DNA of 64,000 nt. Source: Pseudomonadota bacterium. GTDB taxonomy: Bacteria > Desulfobacterota > Desulfobulbia > Desulfobulbales > Desulfocapsaceae. A program made the translations under genes and the position numbers. The notes under the pieces are model-generated. The model did no database searches, was not told where the DNA came from, and worked only from the letters and a program-made list of their open reading frames with translations. This document shows positions 35,710 to 43,849 of the stretch, in pieces; position 1 is the first letter of the stretch, and each line of letters starts with the position of its first letter. The stretch covers positions 1-64,000 of the forward strand of contig JAEYNP010000097.1 of the NCBI GenBank assembly GCA_023412495.1. Direction: 5' to 3'.

Positions 35710-38700
35710 GCAGTTTCCTCCCGGAGTTTCGGCGGATGAATCCTTGCCTTGGTGCGCATCAGCAGCAGACCGGCGCCGAGCCCCACCCCTACAGCCAGGG
35801 CGGCCAGTCCGATTGTTCTTCCGCGGCGGGACAAATCGAACTGGAGACTTCGGCTTTTGGCCATGGCATCGAAGCGGCCATGGGCCGAATAGAGGCCGGG
35901 GTCGGGGTCGAAAAGGTTGTCCGGACGGTCCTGCTCCGAAGGCTCATCGGTCATCTGGCCCTCGTAGGCAATATCCGCGGCATACCGGTCCAGGAGTGCC
36001 GCGGCGAGCTTGTCGCCGTAGATCGCCTTGAGGGTGGAAAAGCCGACGTAGACCTGTTTTTTCCCGGTCCTGGCGGCATACAGCACCGCCTCGGCCCCCA
36101 CCTCCGGCTGGAACACCGGAGGCACCGGCTGCGGCTTTTTCGGCATACGAGACCGGTTCCAGGTGAATTGGGGGGTGTTGAGGGCCGGCATATGCACCAC
36201 CGTTATCCGTACCTTGCTATTTTTGTGCAAGAGCTCCGTACGCACCGATTCAGTGAAGCCGTAGATCGCGTGCTTGGCCCCGCAGTAGGCGGACTGCAGG
36301 GGGATGGAGCGAAAGCCCAGGGCAGAGCCTACCTGAACAATGACGCCGCGGTCCCTTGGCTCCATACGTTTCAGGGCGGCCTGGGTGCCATGGACGTATC
36401 CCAGGTAGGTCACCTCGGTCACCCGCCTGAACTCCTCCGGCAGGATGTCGGTGAATTCGGCGAAGATGGTGGCCATGGCGTTGTTGACCCAGATGTCGAT
36501 GGGGCCGAAGGTGCGCTCCGTTTCCTCCGCCGCCCGCTCGAGCACCTCCGGGTCGGCCACATCGCCGGCCACCACCATAGCCTGACCGCCGAGATGGATC
36601 GCTTCCCGCCTGGCCTCCTCCAGCCGTTCCTCGCCGCGGGCCACCAGGCAGAGCCTCGCCCCTTGCCGGGCATATGCCTGGGCCGTGGCCCGGCCAAGTC
36701 CCGCGCTCCCCCCTGTAATCACCACCACCGGGGATTCCCCGGTCTTCGATTGAGTCACTTCCATGGCAGTTGCCCCCTTCTCGTATAAACGGAACCCTTC
36801 CTGGATCAGTTCGGCCATGTGCAGGGGTCGCCTGCCGGTGCCGTCCTTGATCTGAGTCCGGCAGCTGAAGCCGTCGGCCACGATCCAGGTGTCGAGACCC
36901 GTGGCCCGTACCGCCGGCAGCAACTTGGCTTCGCCGATCCGTCTGGAGATTTCGTAGTGCGCCTTTTCAAAGCCGAAGGAACCGGCCATGCCGCAGCAGC
37001 CGTGCTCCGGTTCGACAAAGACGAGGCCCATCCGGTCGAGGACCCGCTTGGCCGCCCCGGTGTCGAAGACGGCCTTCTCATGGCAGTGGGCGTGAAACAG
37101 GGCTTTCCCCCGCATCTCCGGCAGGCGCAACTCCCCGTCGCCGACGAATTCGCTGAACAGCCGGACGCGTGCGGCAAGCTGCTGCGCCCGGGAATCTTCG
37201 GGCAGAAGAGCGGGGAGATCTTCCTTGAAGACCGAGGCGGTGCTCGGTTCGGCCACGATCACCGGGATCCCCTGCCGCAGGAAAGGGGCGAGCGCCGCCA
37301 CCACCTGCTGCAGCTCCCGCAGACCCTGGTCGAGCATGCCGAAATGGAGCAGCGGCCTGATCGCCGGATGCTTCGGCGGCACGATCACCCGAAATCCCCA
37401 ACGCTCGAAGAGCCGGACGATCGCCTGCAGCGCCTGCGGGTTGAAAAAGTCGTTGAAGCTGTCCGGATAAAGCAGCACCGGCTGTCCCCCTTCGGCAGGG
37501 GGACGTCTGTCGAACCACGCGCTGAAGGTCTCGGCCGCGAACCGGGGCAACGGCCGTTCCGGGTGGACCCCGGCCACGGCCTTGGAAAAGAAGTGGAGCA
37601 GCGGTGCGCTGGAGAGGAAATTGGCGACCTGGGGCATGGTGGCCCCGGCGGCGCCGAAAATATCGAGCATGCCGAGGAAGAAGTGGTGGCGGGGCCGCGC
37701 TCTGTCCTTGTAGTAGTGGGCCAGGAATTCCGATTTGTAGGTCTCGATATCGACATCGACGGGGCACTCCTTCTTGCATCCCTTGCAGCCCAGGCAGAGG
37801 TCGAGGGTTTCCAGCACCTCCTCGCTCAGAAAACCATCCTTGATGAAGTCGCCGCGCAGCATCTCGAAGAGGATATGGGCGCGGCCCCTGGTGGTATGCT
37901 GTTCTTCCCGAGTCGCCAAAAAACTCGGGCACATGAAGGCATTTTCGGTGCGCCGGCACTTGCCGACCCCGACGCAGCGCAGGGTGGCGCGGGACATGCT
38001 GCCCCGGTCTTCGGGGAAGCGGTACCAGGTTTTCGGCTGCAGGGGGCGGTAGTCCTCGCCCAGGCGGAGATCCTCGTCCGGCCGGCGGGGGTCTATGACT
38101 TTCCCGGGGTTCATCTTCCAGTCCGGGTCCCACAGGGTCTTGAACCGGCGGAAGGAGTCGAGCAGGTCCTGCCCGTACATCTTGCCGAGCAAGGCCCCCC
38201 GCGACTGGCCGTCGCCGTGTTCGCCGGAAAAGGAGCCATTGTACTTCATGACCAGGTCGGAGGCGCGGTCCACGAAGCGAAGGTAGGTGTCGATTCCTTC
38301 GCGGGTGAACAGGTCGAAGTTGATCCGGCAGTGGATGCAGCCCTGGCCGAAATGGCCGTAAAGGGAGGCATTGTATTGAAATTCGTCGAGCAGCGAGCGG
38401 AATTCGCGGAGGTAGTCGCCGACGTGGCGCGGGTCAACGGCGGCATCCTCCCAACCGGGCCAGGTGATGGGCTCGCCCGGGACGTGGGCGGTGGCGCCGA
38501 GGCCTGACTCCCGGATCTCCCAGACCTTTTCCGCCTGTTCCCTGTCGTCGAAAAGCTTCATCGCCGGCGCGGGCTTCTCCCGTTGCAGGGCAGCCATGAC
38601 GGCTTCAGCCTTTGATCTCGCCTCTTCCGGGTTTGCCCCCCCGAACTCGACCAGCAGCCAACCGCCGCCGTCCGGCAGCAGGGAGATTTTTTTCGGGTGC

Positions 38701-39719
38701 ATGCCGGTCTTCTTCATCTGCCGAACGAGCATGTTGTCGATGCCCTCCAGGCCGATCGGTGCGAATTTCATGATCTGGGGAATATGGTCTCCGGCCGAGA
38801 AGACATCCGGGTAGCCGAGTACCAGGAGGATACGTTTGGGGGGATTCGGCACCAGGCGCAGGGTCGCCTCGAGGATGGTCACGCAGGTGCTCTCGCTGCC
38901 GACGAGGGCCCGGGCGACATGAAAGCCGTTCTCGGGCAGCAGCTCGTCGAGGTTGTAGCCGGAGACCCGGCGTGGAATCCGGGGATAGCGCCGCCTGATC
39001 TCTGCAGCCCGGGTGTCGCGGATTTGCTTGAGACCGGCGTAGATCTGCCCCCGGCGTCCGCCTTCGGCGATGATTTTCGCCAGCTCCTTCTCGGAGGTGG
39101 GGCCGACCCGCAGGCGCAGACCGTCATAGGTGAGGATCTCCAGTTCGTGGACATTGTCGGCGGTGCGGCCCGCCATGACCGAATGGATGCCGCAGGAATT
39201 GTTGCCCAGCATGCCGCCCAGGGTGCACTGGCTGTGGGTGGCGGGGTCCGGCCCGAAGGTGAGGCCCTGCTGCTGCGCCGCCGCCCGCAGGTGATCGAGG
39301 ATTACCCCCGGCTGGACCCTGGCCGTCCGGGCGACCGGGTCGATTTCCAGGATCCTGTTCAAGTACTTCGAGAAATCGATGCACACCGCGGTGTTGCAGG
39401 TCTGGCCGGCAAGGGCGGTGCCGCCCCCCCGGCTGAACAGGGGAGCGCCGTATTTGCGGCAGAGGACCACCGTCCGGACGACGTCTTCCGTGGTCCGCGG
39501 GATGACGACGCCGATGGGCACCCGCCGGTAATTCGAACCGTCGGTGGCGTAGAGGGCCCGGGTGGTGGTGTCGAATCGGACTTCGCCCTCCACTGCTTTC
39601 TTCAGCTCGATTTCCAGGGCTTCGGTGGCTTCGCGGCCTATAGGACTATTTTCCTGGGTGGGCCTTGCGGCACCACCGACGCCGGGACCAGTGCCATGGT
39701 TCCTCGGGAAGAGTTTCAT
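35706..39719 (-). CDS. fusion: FAD-linked oxidase / Fe-S domain / short-chain dehydrogenase
   Basis: One uninterrupted 1337-codon frame. Residues 1-520 form a GlcD/D-lactate-dehydrogenase-like FAD oxidase (PLFSRGGGTALAGQT, GGMLGNNSCGIHS). Residues 530-985 are an Fe-S part with CVGVGKCRRTENAFMCPS, CLGCKGCKKECPVD and a CCG domain (EHGCCGMAGSFGFE). From about residue 985 an SDR begins: TGGSAGLG cofactor motif and catalytic YCGAK (YxxxK), ending in a hydrophobic helix TIGLAALAVGVGLGAGLLLM. FAD/Fe-S proteins normally stop at about 985 residues. An internal ATG at 36764 preceded by aagggggc could give a separate 352-residue SDR. The start 39719 overlaps the upstream stop (TGATG). It probably oxidises a 2-hydroxy acid or related carbonyl compound; both substrates are unknown. 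Confidence 0.85.
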   Translation of the reverse strand: MKLFPRNHGTGPGVGGAARPTQENSPIGREATEALEIELKKAVEGEVRFDTTTRALYATDGSNYRRVPIGVVIPRTTEDVVRTVVLCRKYGAPLFSRGGGTALAGQTCNTAVCIDFSKYLNRILEIDPVARTARVQPGVILDHLRAAAQQQGLTFGPDPATHSQCTLGGMLGNNSCGIHSVMAGRTADNVHELEILTYDGLRLRVGPTSEKELAKIIAEGGRRGQIYAGLKQIRDTRAAEIRRRYPRIPRRVSGYNLDELLPENGFHVARALVGSESTCVTILEATLRLVPNPPKRILLVLGYPDVFSAGDHIPQIMKFAPIGLEGIDNMLVRQMKKTGMHPKKISLLPDGGGWLLVEFGGANPEEARSKAEAVMAALQREKPAPAMKLFDDREQAEKVWEIRESGLGATAHVPGEPITWPGWEDAAVDPRHVGDYLREFRSLLDEFQYNASLYGHFGQGCIHCRINFDLFTREGIDTYLRFVDRASDLVMKYNGSFSGEHGDGQSRGALLGKMYGQDLLDSFRRFKTLWDPDWKMNPGKVIDPRRPDEDLRLGEDYRPLQPKTWYRFPEDRGSMSRATLRCVGVGKCRRTENAFMCPSFLATREEQHTTRGRAHILFEMLRGDFIKDGFLSEEVLETLDLCLGCKGCKKECPVDVDIETYKSEFLAHYYKDRARPRHHFFLGMLDIFGAAGATMPQVANFLSSAPLLHFFSKAVAGVHPERPLPRFAAETFSAWFDRRPPAEGGQPVLLYPDSFNDFFNPQALQAIVRLFERWGFRVIVPPKHPAIRPLLHFGMLDQGLRELQQVVAALAPFLRQGIPVIVAEPSTASVFKEDLPALLPEDSRAQQLAARVRLFSEFVGDGELRLPEMRGKALFHAHCHEKAVFDTGAAKRVLDRMGLVFVEPEHGCCGMAGSFGFEKAHYEISRRIGEAKLLPAVRATGLDTWIVADGFSCRTQIKDGTGRRPLHMAELIQEGFRLYEKGATAMEVTQSKTGESPVVVITGGSAGLGRATAQAYARQGARLCLVARGEERLEEARREAIHLGGQAMVVAGDVADPEVLERAAEETERTFGPIDIWVNNAMATIFAEFTDILPEEFRRVTEVTYLGYVHGTQAALKRMEPRDRGVIVQVGSALGFRSIPLQSAYCGAKHAIYGFTESVRTELLHKNSKVRITVVHMPALNTPQFTWNRSRMPKKPQPVPPVFQPEVGAEAVLYAARTGKKQVYVGFSTLKAIYGDKLAAALLDRYAADIAYEGQMTDEPSEQDRPDNLFDPDPGLYSAHGRFDAMAKSRSLQFDLSRRGRTIGLAALAVGVGLGAGLLLMRTKARIHPPKLREETA
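36762..36780 (-). promoter_or_regulatory. possible internal ribosome site and start for the SDR moiety
   Basis: On the minus strand gaagggggca precedes an in-frame ATG (36764) by about 7 bases, exactly at the junction between the Fe-S and SDR parts. If used, it would produce a free SDR of 352 residues starting MEVTQSKTGESP in addition to or instead of the fusion. Confidence 0.5.
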
Positions 39720-40126
39720 CACTCGCTCCCGGTTATCTGGAGCCGGCCGTTTTTCCGGCCGAACAGATAGAGGGCGGCGAGCAGGGCGGCTGAGCCGAGA
39801 ACGTAGGGGCTGCCTTTTTTCACCATCTCCCCGAGCCCCGGTTCGGCATATTCTTCATAGCTGCGGTGCGGGCCGTGGATTGACCGTGGTGCCGGCTCGA
39901 AATAGCTGCTTTCCGGGGGAGACATTTCCCGGTAGCCTCCGGAGGGAGCCATCCCCAGGGTGCTTGCCAGCCGTCGCCTGTTGCCGGGCATGAGGAGAGC
40001 CATGCCGATGCCGAAGCTGGTCAGGGCGGCTACGGAAGCGTACGGGTTGTCGCAGACCGCCTTCATGACGCGGTTGGCCGGTTGATAGAGGTTTTCGCGC
40101 AGGGTATGCTTGGGGTGTTCGTTCAT
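39719..40126 (-). CDS. uncharacterised small membrane protein
   Basis: A 135-residue protein with two hydrophobic segments: NPYASVAALTSFGIGMALLM (about 28-47) and SPYVLGSAALLAALYLFG near the C-terminus. A Pro/Tyr/Ser-rich linker joins them. The first part resembles the glycine-zipper/DUF883-like envelope proteins often found beside holin-like YqjE proteins, but I cannot name the family firmly. Its TGA overlaps the ATG of the fusion oxidoreductase, so it is translationally coupled to it, which may point to a membrane-anchoring role. Confidence 0.7.
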   Translation of the reverse strand: MNEHPKHTLRENLYQPANRVMKAVCDNPYASVAALTSFGIGMALLMPGNRRRLASTLGMAPSGGYREMSPPESSYFEPAPRSIHGPHRSYEEYAEPGLGEMVKKGSPYVLGSAALLAALYLFGRKNGRLQITGSE

Positions 40127-40333
40127 GGTCAGACCTCCGGGAGTTGATTTTTGCTGGCTGCTTACCCTTCCCGAATCGGGAGGAGCGAGGTTCCGATCGA
40201 GGTCGCTCCTGGATTTTGGCCGGTTCTTTCCGGATGCATTTCGGGTGCGGCAATAGCCGAGGAACGTGTCTTCACGTTTGTCCCGGCCTTTTACGTTCCG
40301 GTCCCGGCAGAACGTATCGTCTCACGCCGTTCG

Positions 40334-40783
40334 TCACGGACCACTTCTTCTGCCATGGTTCCACAACCATCGTCCGTTTTCTCGGAGCGCCTGTACGGTT
40401 AGCCGGGGCATGACGGTACGGCGCTTGAGCATGGCGATTCCGGAAACAACGAGAGCGAGCCCGAACAAGCCGAAGAAAAGGGAGACGATGAAGGCTGCGA
40501 GCCACAAAGGGACGAAAAAGGATAAAACGATAATCGAGGCGGTCACGAAGGCCAGGAGCCCGACCCAGAGAAAGGTGCCGCCAAGGAGAATAATAATTGC
40601 ATCCTTGGTCAGGAGATGGGTTTTTTCCCGTAACTCCGCACGGAACAGCTCGTATGTCTGTATCAGCAGCAGAGAACCTTGCCGCCGGATATCGCCGATC
40701 ATTTGCAGGAGACCGTGATCGCCGTGAGGACCGGCGAGGAAAGACAGAAAGTATCGGCGTAACTCATCCTGCAGCGACATCAT
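40334..40783 (-). CDS. phage-holin-like / YqjE-type membrane protein
   Basis: A 149-residue protein with an N-terminal amphipathic helix (LLLIQTYELFRAELREKTHLL) and two adjacent long transmembrane segments (AIIILLGGTFLWVGLLAFV and AAFIVSLFFGLFGLALVVSG), the layout of the holin superfamily III/YqjE group. Despite the name these are usually chromosomal envelope or stress proteins. It is the first gene of the minus-strand cluster and divergent to the GH15 gene. A second possible start codon lies 3 bases in. Confidence 0.75.
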   Translation of the reverse strand: MMSLQDELRRYFLSFLAGPHGDHGLLQMIGDIRRQGSLLLIQTYELFRAELREKTHLLTKDAIIILLGGTFLWVGLLAFVTASIIVLSFFVPLWLAAFIVSLFFGLFGLALVVSGIAMLKRRTVMPRLTVQALRENGRWLWNHGRRSGP

Positions 40784-41124
40784 CCACCTCCAAAGAATTT
40801 GATAAAGGTCATTTCATCTGTTAGGATAAGCAACTTGCATGCCAGCATTTTCTCCGGCAGCTTCTCATGAAAAATGGACAATTATGGGTTACGGCGGAAT
40901 TGCTATCGCCGCCGGAGAGAAGGTGCGGGAACTTTGTCATCTGATTCCGGTAGATGAGTTCCCCGGAGCGCACTTGGGGGGACGGCCCTGCTCATTTAGT
41001 GAAGGGAAACCATGAGAAAGAACCTGTCCTGCCGGCCCGGACAGGTATCTGGTGCGAACAGATCAAAATGAATGGCAGGGGATGGGGTCCGAAAAAATCG
41101 GATAGCCGGGGAGGAAAATCGCCG
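40784..41124. other. divergent intergenic region between the holin-like gene and GH15
   Basis: About 340 bases likely holding promoters for both directions. No clear operator or promoter motif was identified. An in-frame extension of GH15 back to 40954 is open but looks noncoding, and ggaggaaaa before ATG 41125 favours the later start. Confidence 0.4.
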
Positions 41125-42864
41125 ATGTCATATCAGCCGATCGAAGATTACGCCGCCATCGGCGACTGCCGCTGCCTGGGTCTCGTCTCCAGGCAGGGAT
41201 CCCTGGACTGGCTCTGCCTGCCGCGCTTCGACAGCCCGTCCGTTTTCGGCGCTCTGCTCGATGCGGAGAAAGGCGGCCGTTTTTCCATCCGCCCCGTCGC
41301 CCCCTGCAGGGTCAGGAGGGAATATGTCGAGAGCACCAATGTCCTGCAGACGGTTTTTTCCACCGCAGGCGGAGAAGTGTGCGTTACCGACCTGATGCCG
41401 GTGGGGTTCCCGGAAGATTACCGGACAAGGCTCTGGCCGGAAAGGCACCTGCTGCGGCTCGCCGAGGGACTTTCCGGGGAAGTGGAGATGGAAGTCTTCT
41501 ACGAACCCCGGCCTCAGTACGGCCAGGAGGCTGCAAAGCTGTCCAGCTGCGGGGCGATGGGGCTGCGTCACCAGCACCGGGGCCGGGTGCTCACCCTGCT
41601 CGGCGGGCCGCCGCTCACCCTCCGGTCCGACCGGACCGCCGCTTTCGGCCGCTTTTCCCTGAAACGCGGAGACCGGTGCGACTTTTCCCTCACTTATGCC
41701 GAAGGGAACATCGCGACAATCCCCCCACTGCACCGGGATTTCCTCGACCGGCAGCTTGATACGACCTGCCGGTGGTGGCAACAGTGGGCCGCGCGCTGCA
41801 CCTATCGCGGCAAATATCGTCGGGAAGTGCTGCGCAGCCTGCTGGTCCTGAAGCTTCTCACCTTCGCGCCATCCGGCGCGGTCGTGGCCGCACCCACCTG
41901 CTCCCTGACGGAGAGGATCGGCGGCAGCCGCAACTGGGATTACCGCTACTGCTGGCTGCGCGATGCCGGCATGACTATCCGGGCCTTCCTCAACCTGGGA
42001 TATCCGCAGGAAGCCGAAGCCTTTCTTGCCTGGCTGCTGCACAGCACCAGGCTTTCCCGGCCTGAGCTCAGGGTGCTCTATTCCATATACGGGGAAACAG
42101 ATCTCCGGGAGAAGGGACTTGAACTCGCGGGATACCGGTCGACCCGGCCGGTACGGATGGGAAACGCCGCTTCGGAACAACTGCAGCTGGATGTCTACGG
42201 AGAGGTTGTCGAGGGAGCCTTCGACATTGCCAACGCCGGAAACGGGCTCGACCGTTCCGCCAGAAACATGCTCAGCCAGTTCGGCAAGACGGTCTGCCGG
42301 AGATGGCGGGAGCCCGACAGGGGCATCTGGGAAATTCGCGCCAAATCGAGGCACAACACCCATTCCAAGGTCATGTGCTGGGTGGCGCTCGACCGGCTTA
42401 TCGACATGCACAGGAAGGGTTTCATCAGGATTCCGCTGAAACGCTTCACGGCCGAGCGGGAAGCCATCAGGGCGGCCATAGACACGGACGGGTATGACGA
42501 GGAAATGAACTGTTACACCAGCTACTTCGGCGGCCGCGAGGTGGATGTGAGCCTGTTCATGCTCCCCATTTACCAGTACATCGAGGCGGCCGACCCGCGC
42601 ATGCTCGGCACCGTGCGGCGGATCACCGAAACCCTCGGCGAAAACGGCCTCTTTTACCGGTTCCCCTTCGGTTTCGACGGCATACAGGAAGGCGAGGGAA
42701 CTTTCGGCATCGCCGTCTTCCTGGCCGCGGAGGTGCTGGCGTTGCGGGGAGACATGCAGGAGGCCCGCAGCATGTTCGAGAAGGCCCTCACCTATTCCAA
42801 CGACGTAGGGCTCTTCGCAGAGGAGATCGACGCGAGGACCGGGGCCGCCCTGAAGGACGAATGA
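41125..42864 (+). CDS. GH15 family glucoamylase/trehalase-like enzyme, shortened C-terminus
   Basis: A 579-residue cytosolic glycoside hydrolase of family 15. The N-terminal domain opens YQPIEDYAAIGDC and SLDWLCLPRFDSPSVF. The (alpha/alpha)6 barrel carries GGSRNWDYRYCWLRDAG, the general acid region EQLQLDVYGEVVE and the base region LFAEEID. Relatives include bacterial trehalases and glucoamylases. The usual tail after EEID.RTG (a NFPQAF.H motif) is missing: the protein ends RTGAALKDE, and a degraded NFFTHGYL-like reading follows in another frame at about 42879-42910, suggesting a frameshift in the last 20 codons. Catalytic residues are retained, so activity may survive. Confidence 0.87.
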   Translation: MSYQPIEDYAAIGDCRCLGLVSRQGSLDWLCLPRFDSPSVFGALLDAEKGGRFSIRPVAPCRVRREYVESTNVLQTVFSTAGGEVCVTDLMPVGFPEDYRTRLWPERHLLRLAEGLSGEVEMEVFYEPRPQYGQEAAKLSSCGAMGLRHQHRGRVLTLLGGPPLTLRSDRTAAFGRFSLKRGDRCDFSLTYAEGNIATIPPLHRDFLDRQLDTTCRWWQQWAARCTYRGKYRREVLRSLLVLKLLTFAPSGAVVAAPTCSLTERIGGSRNWDYRYCWLRDAGMTIRAFLNLGYPQEAEAFLAWLLHSTRLSRPELRVLYSIYGETDLREKGLELAGYRSTRPVRMGNAASEQLQLDVYGEVVEGAFDIANAGNGLDRSARNMLSQFGKTVCRRWREPDRGIWEIRAKSRHNTHSKVMCWVALDRLIDMHRKGFIRIPLKRFTAEREAIRAAIDTDGYDEEMNCYTSYFGGREVDVSLFMLPIYQYIEAADPRMLGTVRRITETLGENGLFYRFPFGFDGIQEGEGTFGIAVFLAAEVLALRGDMQEARSMFEKALTYSNDVGLFAEEIDARTGAALKDE

Positions 42865-42897
42865 AGAGAAGTACAATGCTTCTCAATTTCTTCACGC

Positions 42898-43404
42898 ATG
42901 GGTACTTATGGAGACTTCCCTTTTTCCGCATTGCGCTTCGATCTCATTTTCATCTGGGGAGCCGTTGCCACCATCCTGCTTACGATTCTCCTTGAAGGCT
43001 GCAGGGTGCTGGGCTTTTCCCGCATGAGCTTCACCTTCGTGCTCGGGACCCTCTTCACCCCGAGCCGCAACCATGCGGAGATCGTCGGCTTTCTCTGCCA
43101 TTTCATCCTCGGATGGCTGTTCGCCCTGCTGTACGCCCTCATCTTTGCGGCCCTGCAATACAACAGCTGGTGGCTGGGCATGGTTATCGGCTTCTTCCAT
43201 GCCCTCTTCCTCGACCTGGCCGTGCTGCCGGTGCTGCCCCACATTCACCCGCGGATGGCCAACGAGTACGACGGCCCGACCCCGACGCGCATGCTGGAGC
43301 CTCCCGGGGTGATGGGACTCAACTACGGCCACCGGACACCCCAGACCAGCATCGCCGCCCATCTGCTGTTCGGACTCGTCCTGGGAATATTTCTGGGAAA
43401 TTAA
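42898..43404 (+). CDS. uncharacterised four-helix membrane protein
   Basis: A 168-residue protein with about four transmembrane segments (FDLIFIWGAVATILLTILLEG, IVGFLCHFILGWLFALLYALIF, SWWLGMVIGFFHALFLDLAVLP, AAHLLFGLVLGIFLGN). Between helices 3 and 4 is a conserved-looking loop with HPRMANEYDGPTP and NYGHRTP. The family is not recognised. The ATG at 42898 has no clear ribosome site, and translation may be coupled to GH15 33 bases upstream. Convergent with the cytochrome operon. Confidence 0.75.
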   Translation: MGTYGDFPFSALRFDLIFIWGAVATILLTILLEGCRVLGFSRMSFTFVLGTLFTPSRNHAEIVGFLCHFILGWLFALLYALIFAALQYNSWWLGMVIGFFHALFLDLAVLPVLPHIHPRMANEYDGPTPTRMLEPPGVMGLNYGHRTPQTSIAAHLLFGLVLGIFLGN

Positions 43405-43426
43405 ATGGCGGCGGGACGCAGCCCAG

Positions 43427-43831
43427 CTACCGCTTGAAGAGATAGGCGGTGATATCCCGCGCATCCTGCTCGGGAACGTCCAGATCTGGCATGGCCGTTT
43501 CGGGGGAGTACCTTTGGGGATTCATGATCCATTTCACCATGTTTTCAGGAAAATTCGCCAGCACGCCGCCGACATACATCTGTTCCCTGATCTCGTGCAG
43601 CTTCGGGCCGACCCGGCCGTTCGCCCGGCGGATGCCGGGGATCGCGTGGCATGAGAAACAGCCATGGCGGATGATGGCATCGGCCCCCCGATCGGCATTG
43701 CCGCCTACTTCCCACAGGGGCGCGACCATCTTCCGGTCCGAATTCGGCATGGCCGGATGCGGCATGGCAAGACAGGCGGCGACCGCCAGGACAAGGGCCG
43801 CCCCGGGCATCAAGGTATTCTTTTTCCGCAT
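43427..43831 (-). CDS. monohaem cytochrome c
   Basis: A 134-residue exported cytochrome with an N-terminal signal (MRKKNTLMPGAALVLAVAACLA), a CFSCH haem site (Cys58, Cys61, His62) and the axial methionine probably in AMPDL near residue 114. Last gene of the minus-strand respiratory operon, 18 bases after the cytochrome b-c gene. It could shuttle electrons between the bc part and the caa3-type oxidase. Confidence 0.88.
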   Translation of the reverse strand: MRKKNTLMPGAALVLAVAACLAMPHPAMPNSDRKMVAPLWEVGGNADRGADAIIRHGCFSCHAIPGIRRANGRVGPKLHEIREQMYVGGVLANFPENMVKWIMNPQRYSPETAMPDLDVPEQDARDITAYLFKR

Positions 43832-43849
43832 CGTATCCTCCTGGATTTG

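Noticed and set aside
40334..40783. Prophage lysis (holin) gene as evidence for a prophage
   Set aside because: Holin-like YqjE proteins are widespread chromosomal genes and no other phage gene is nearby.
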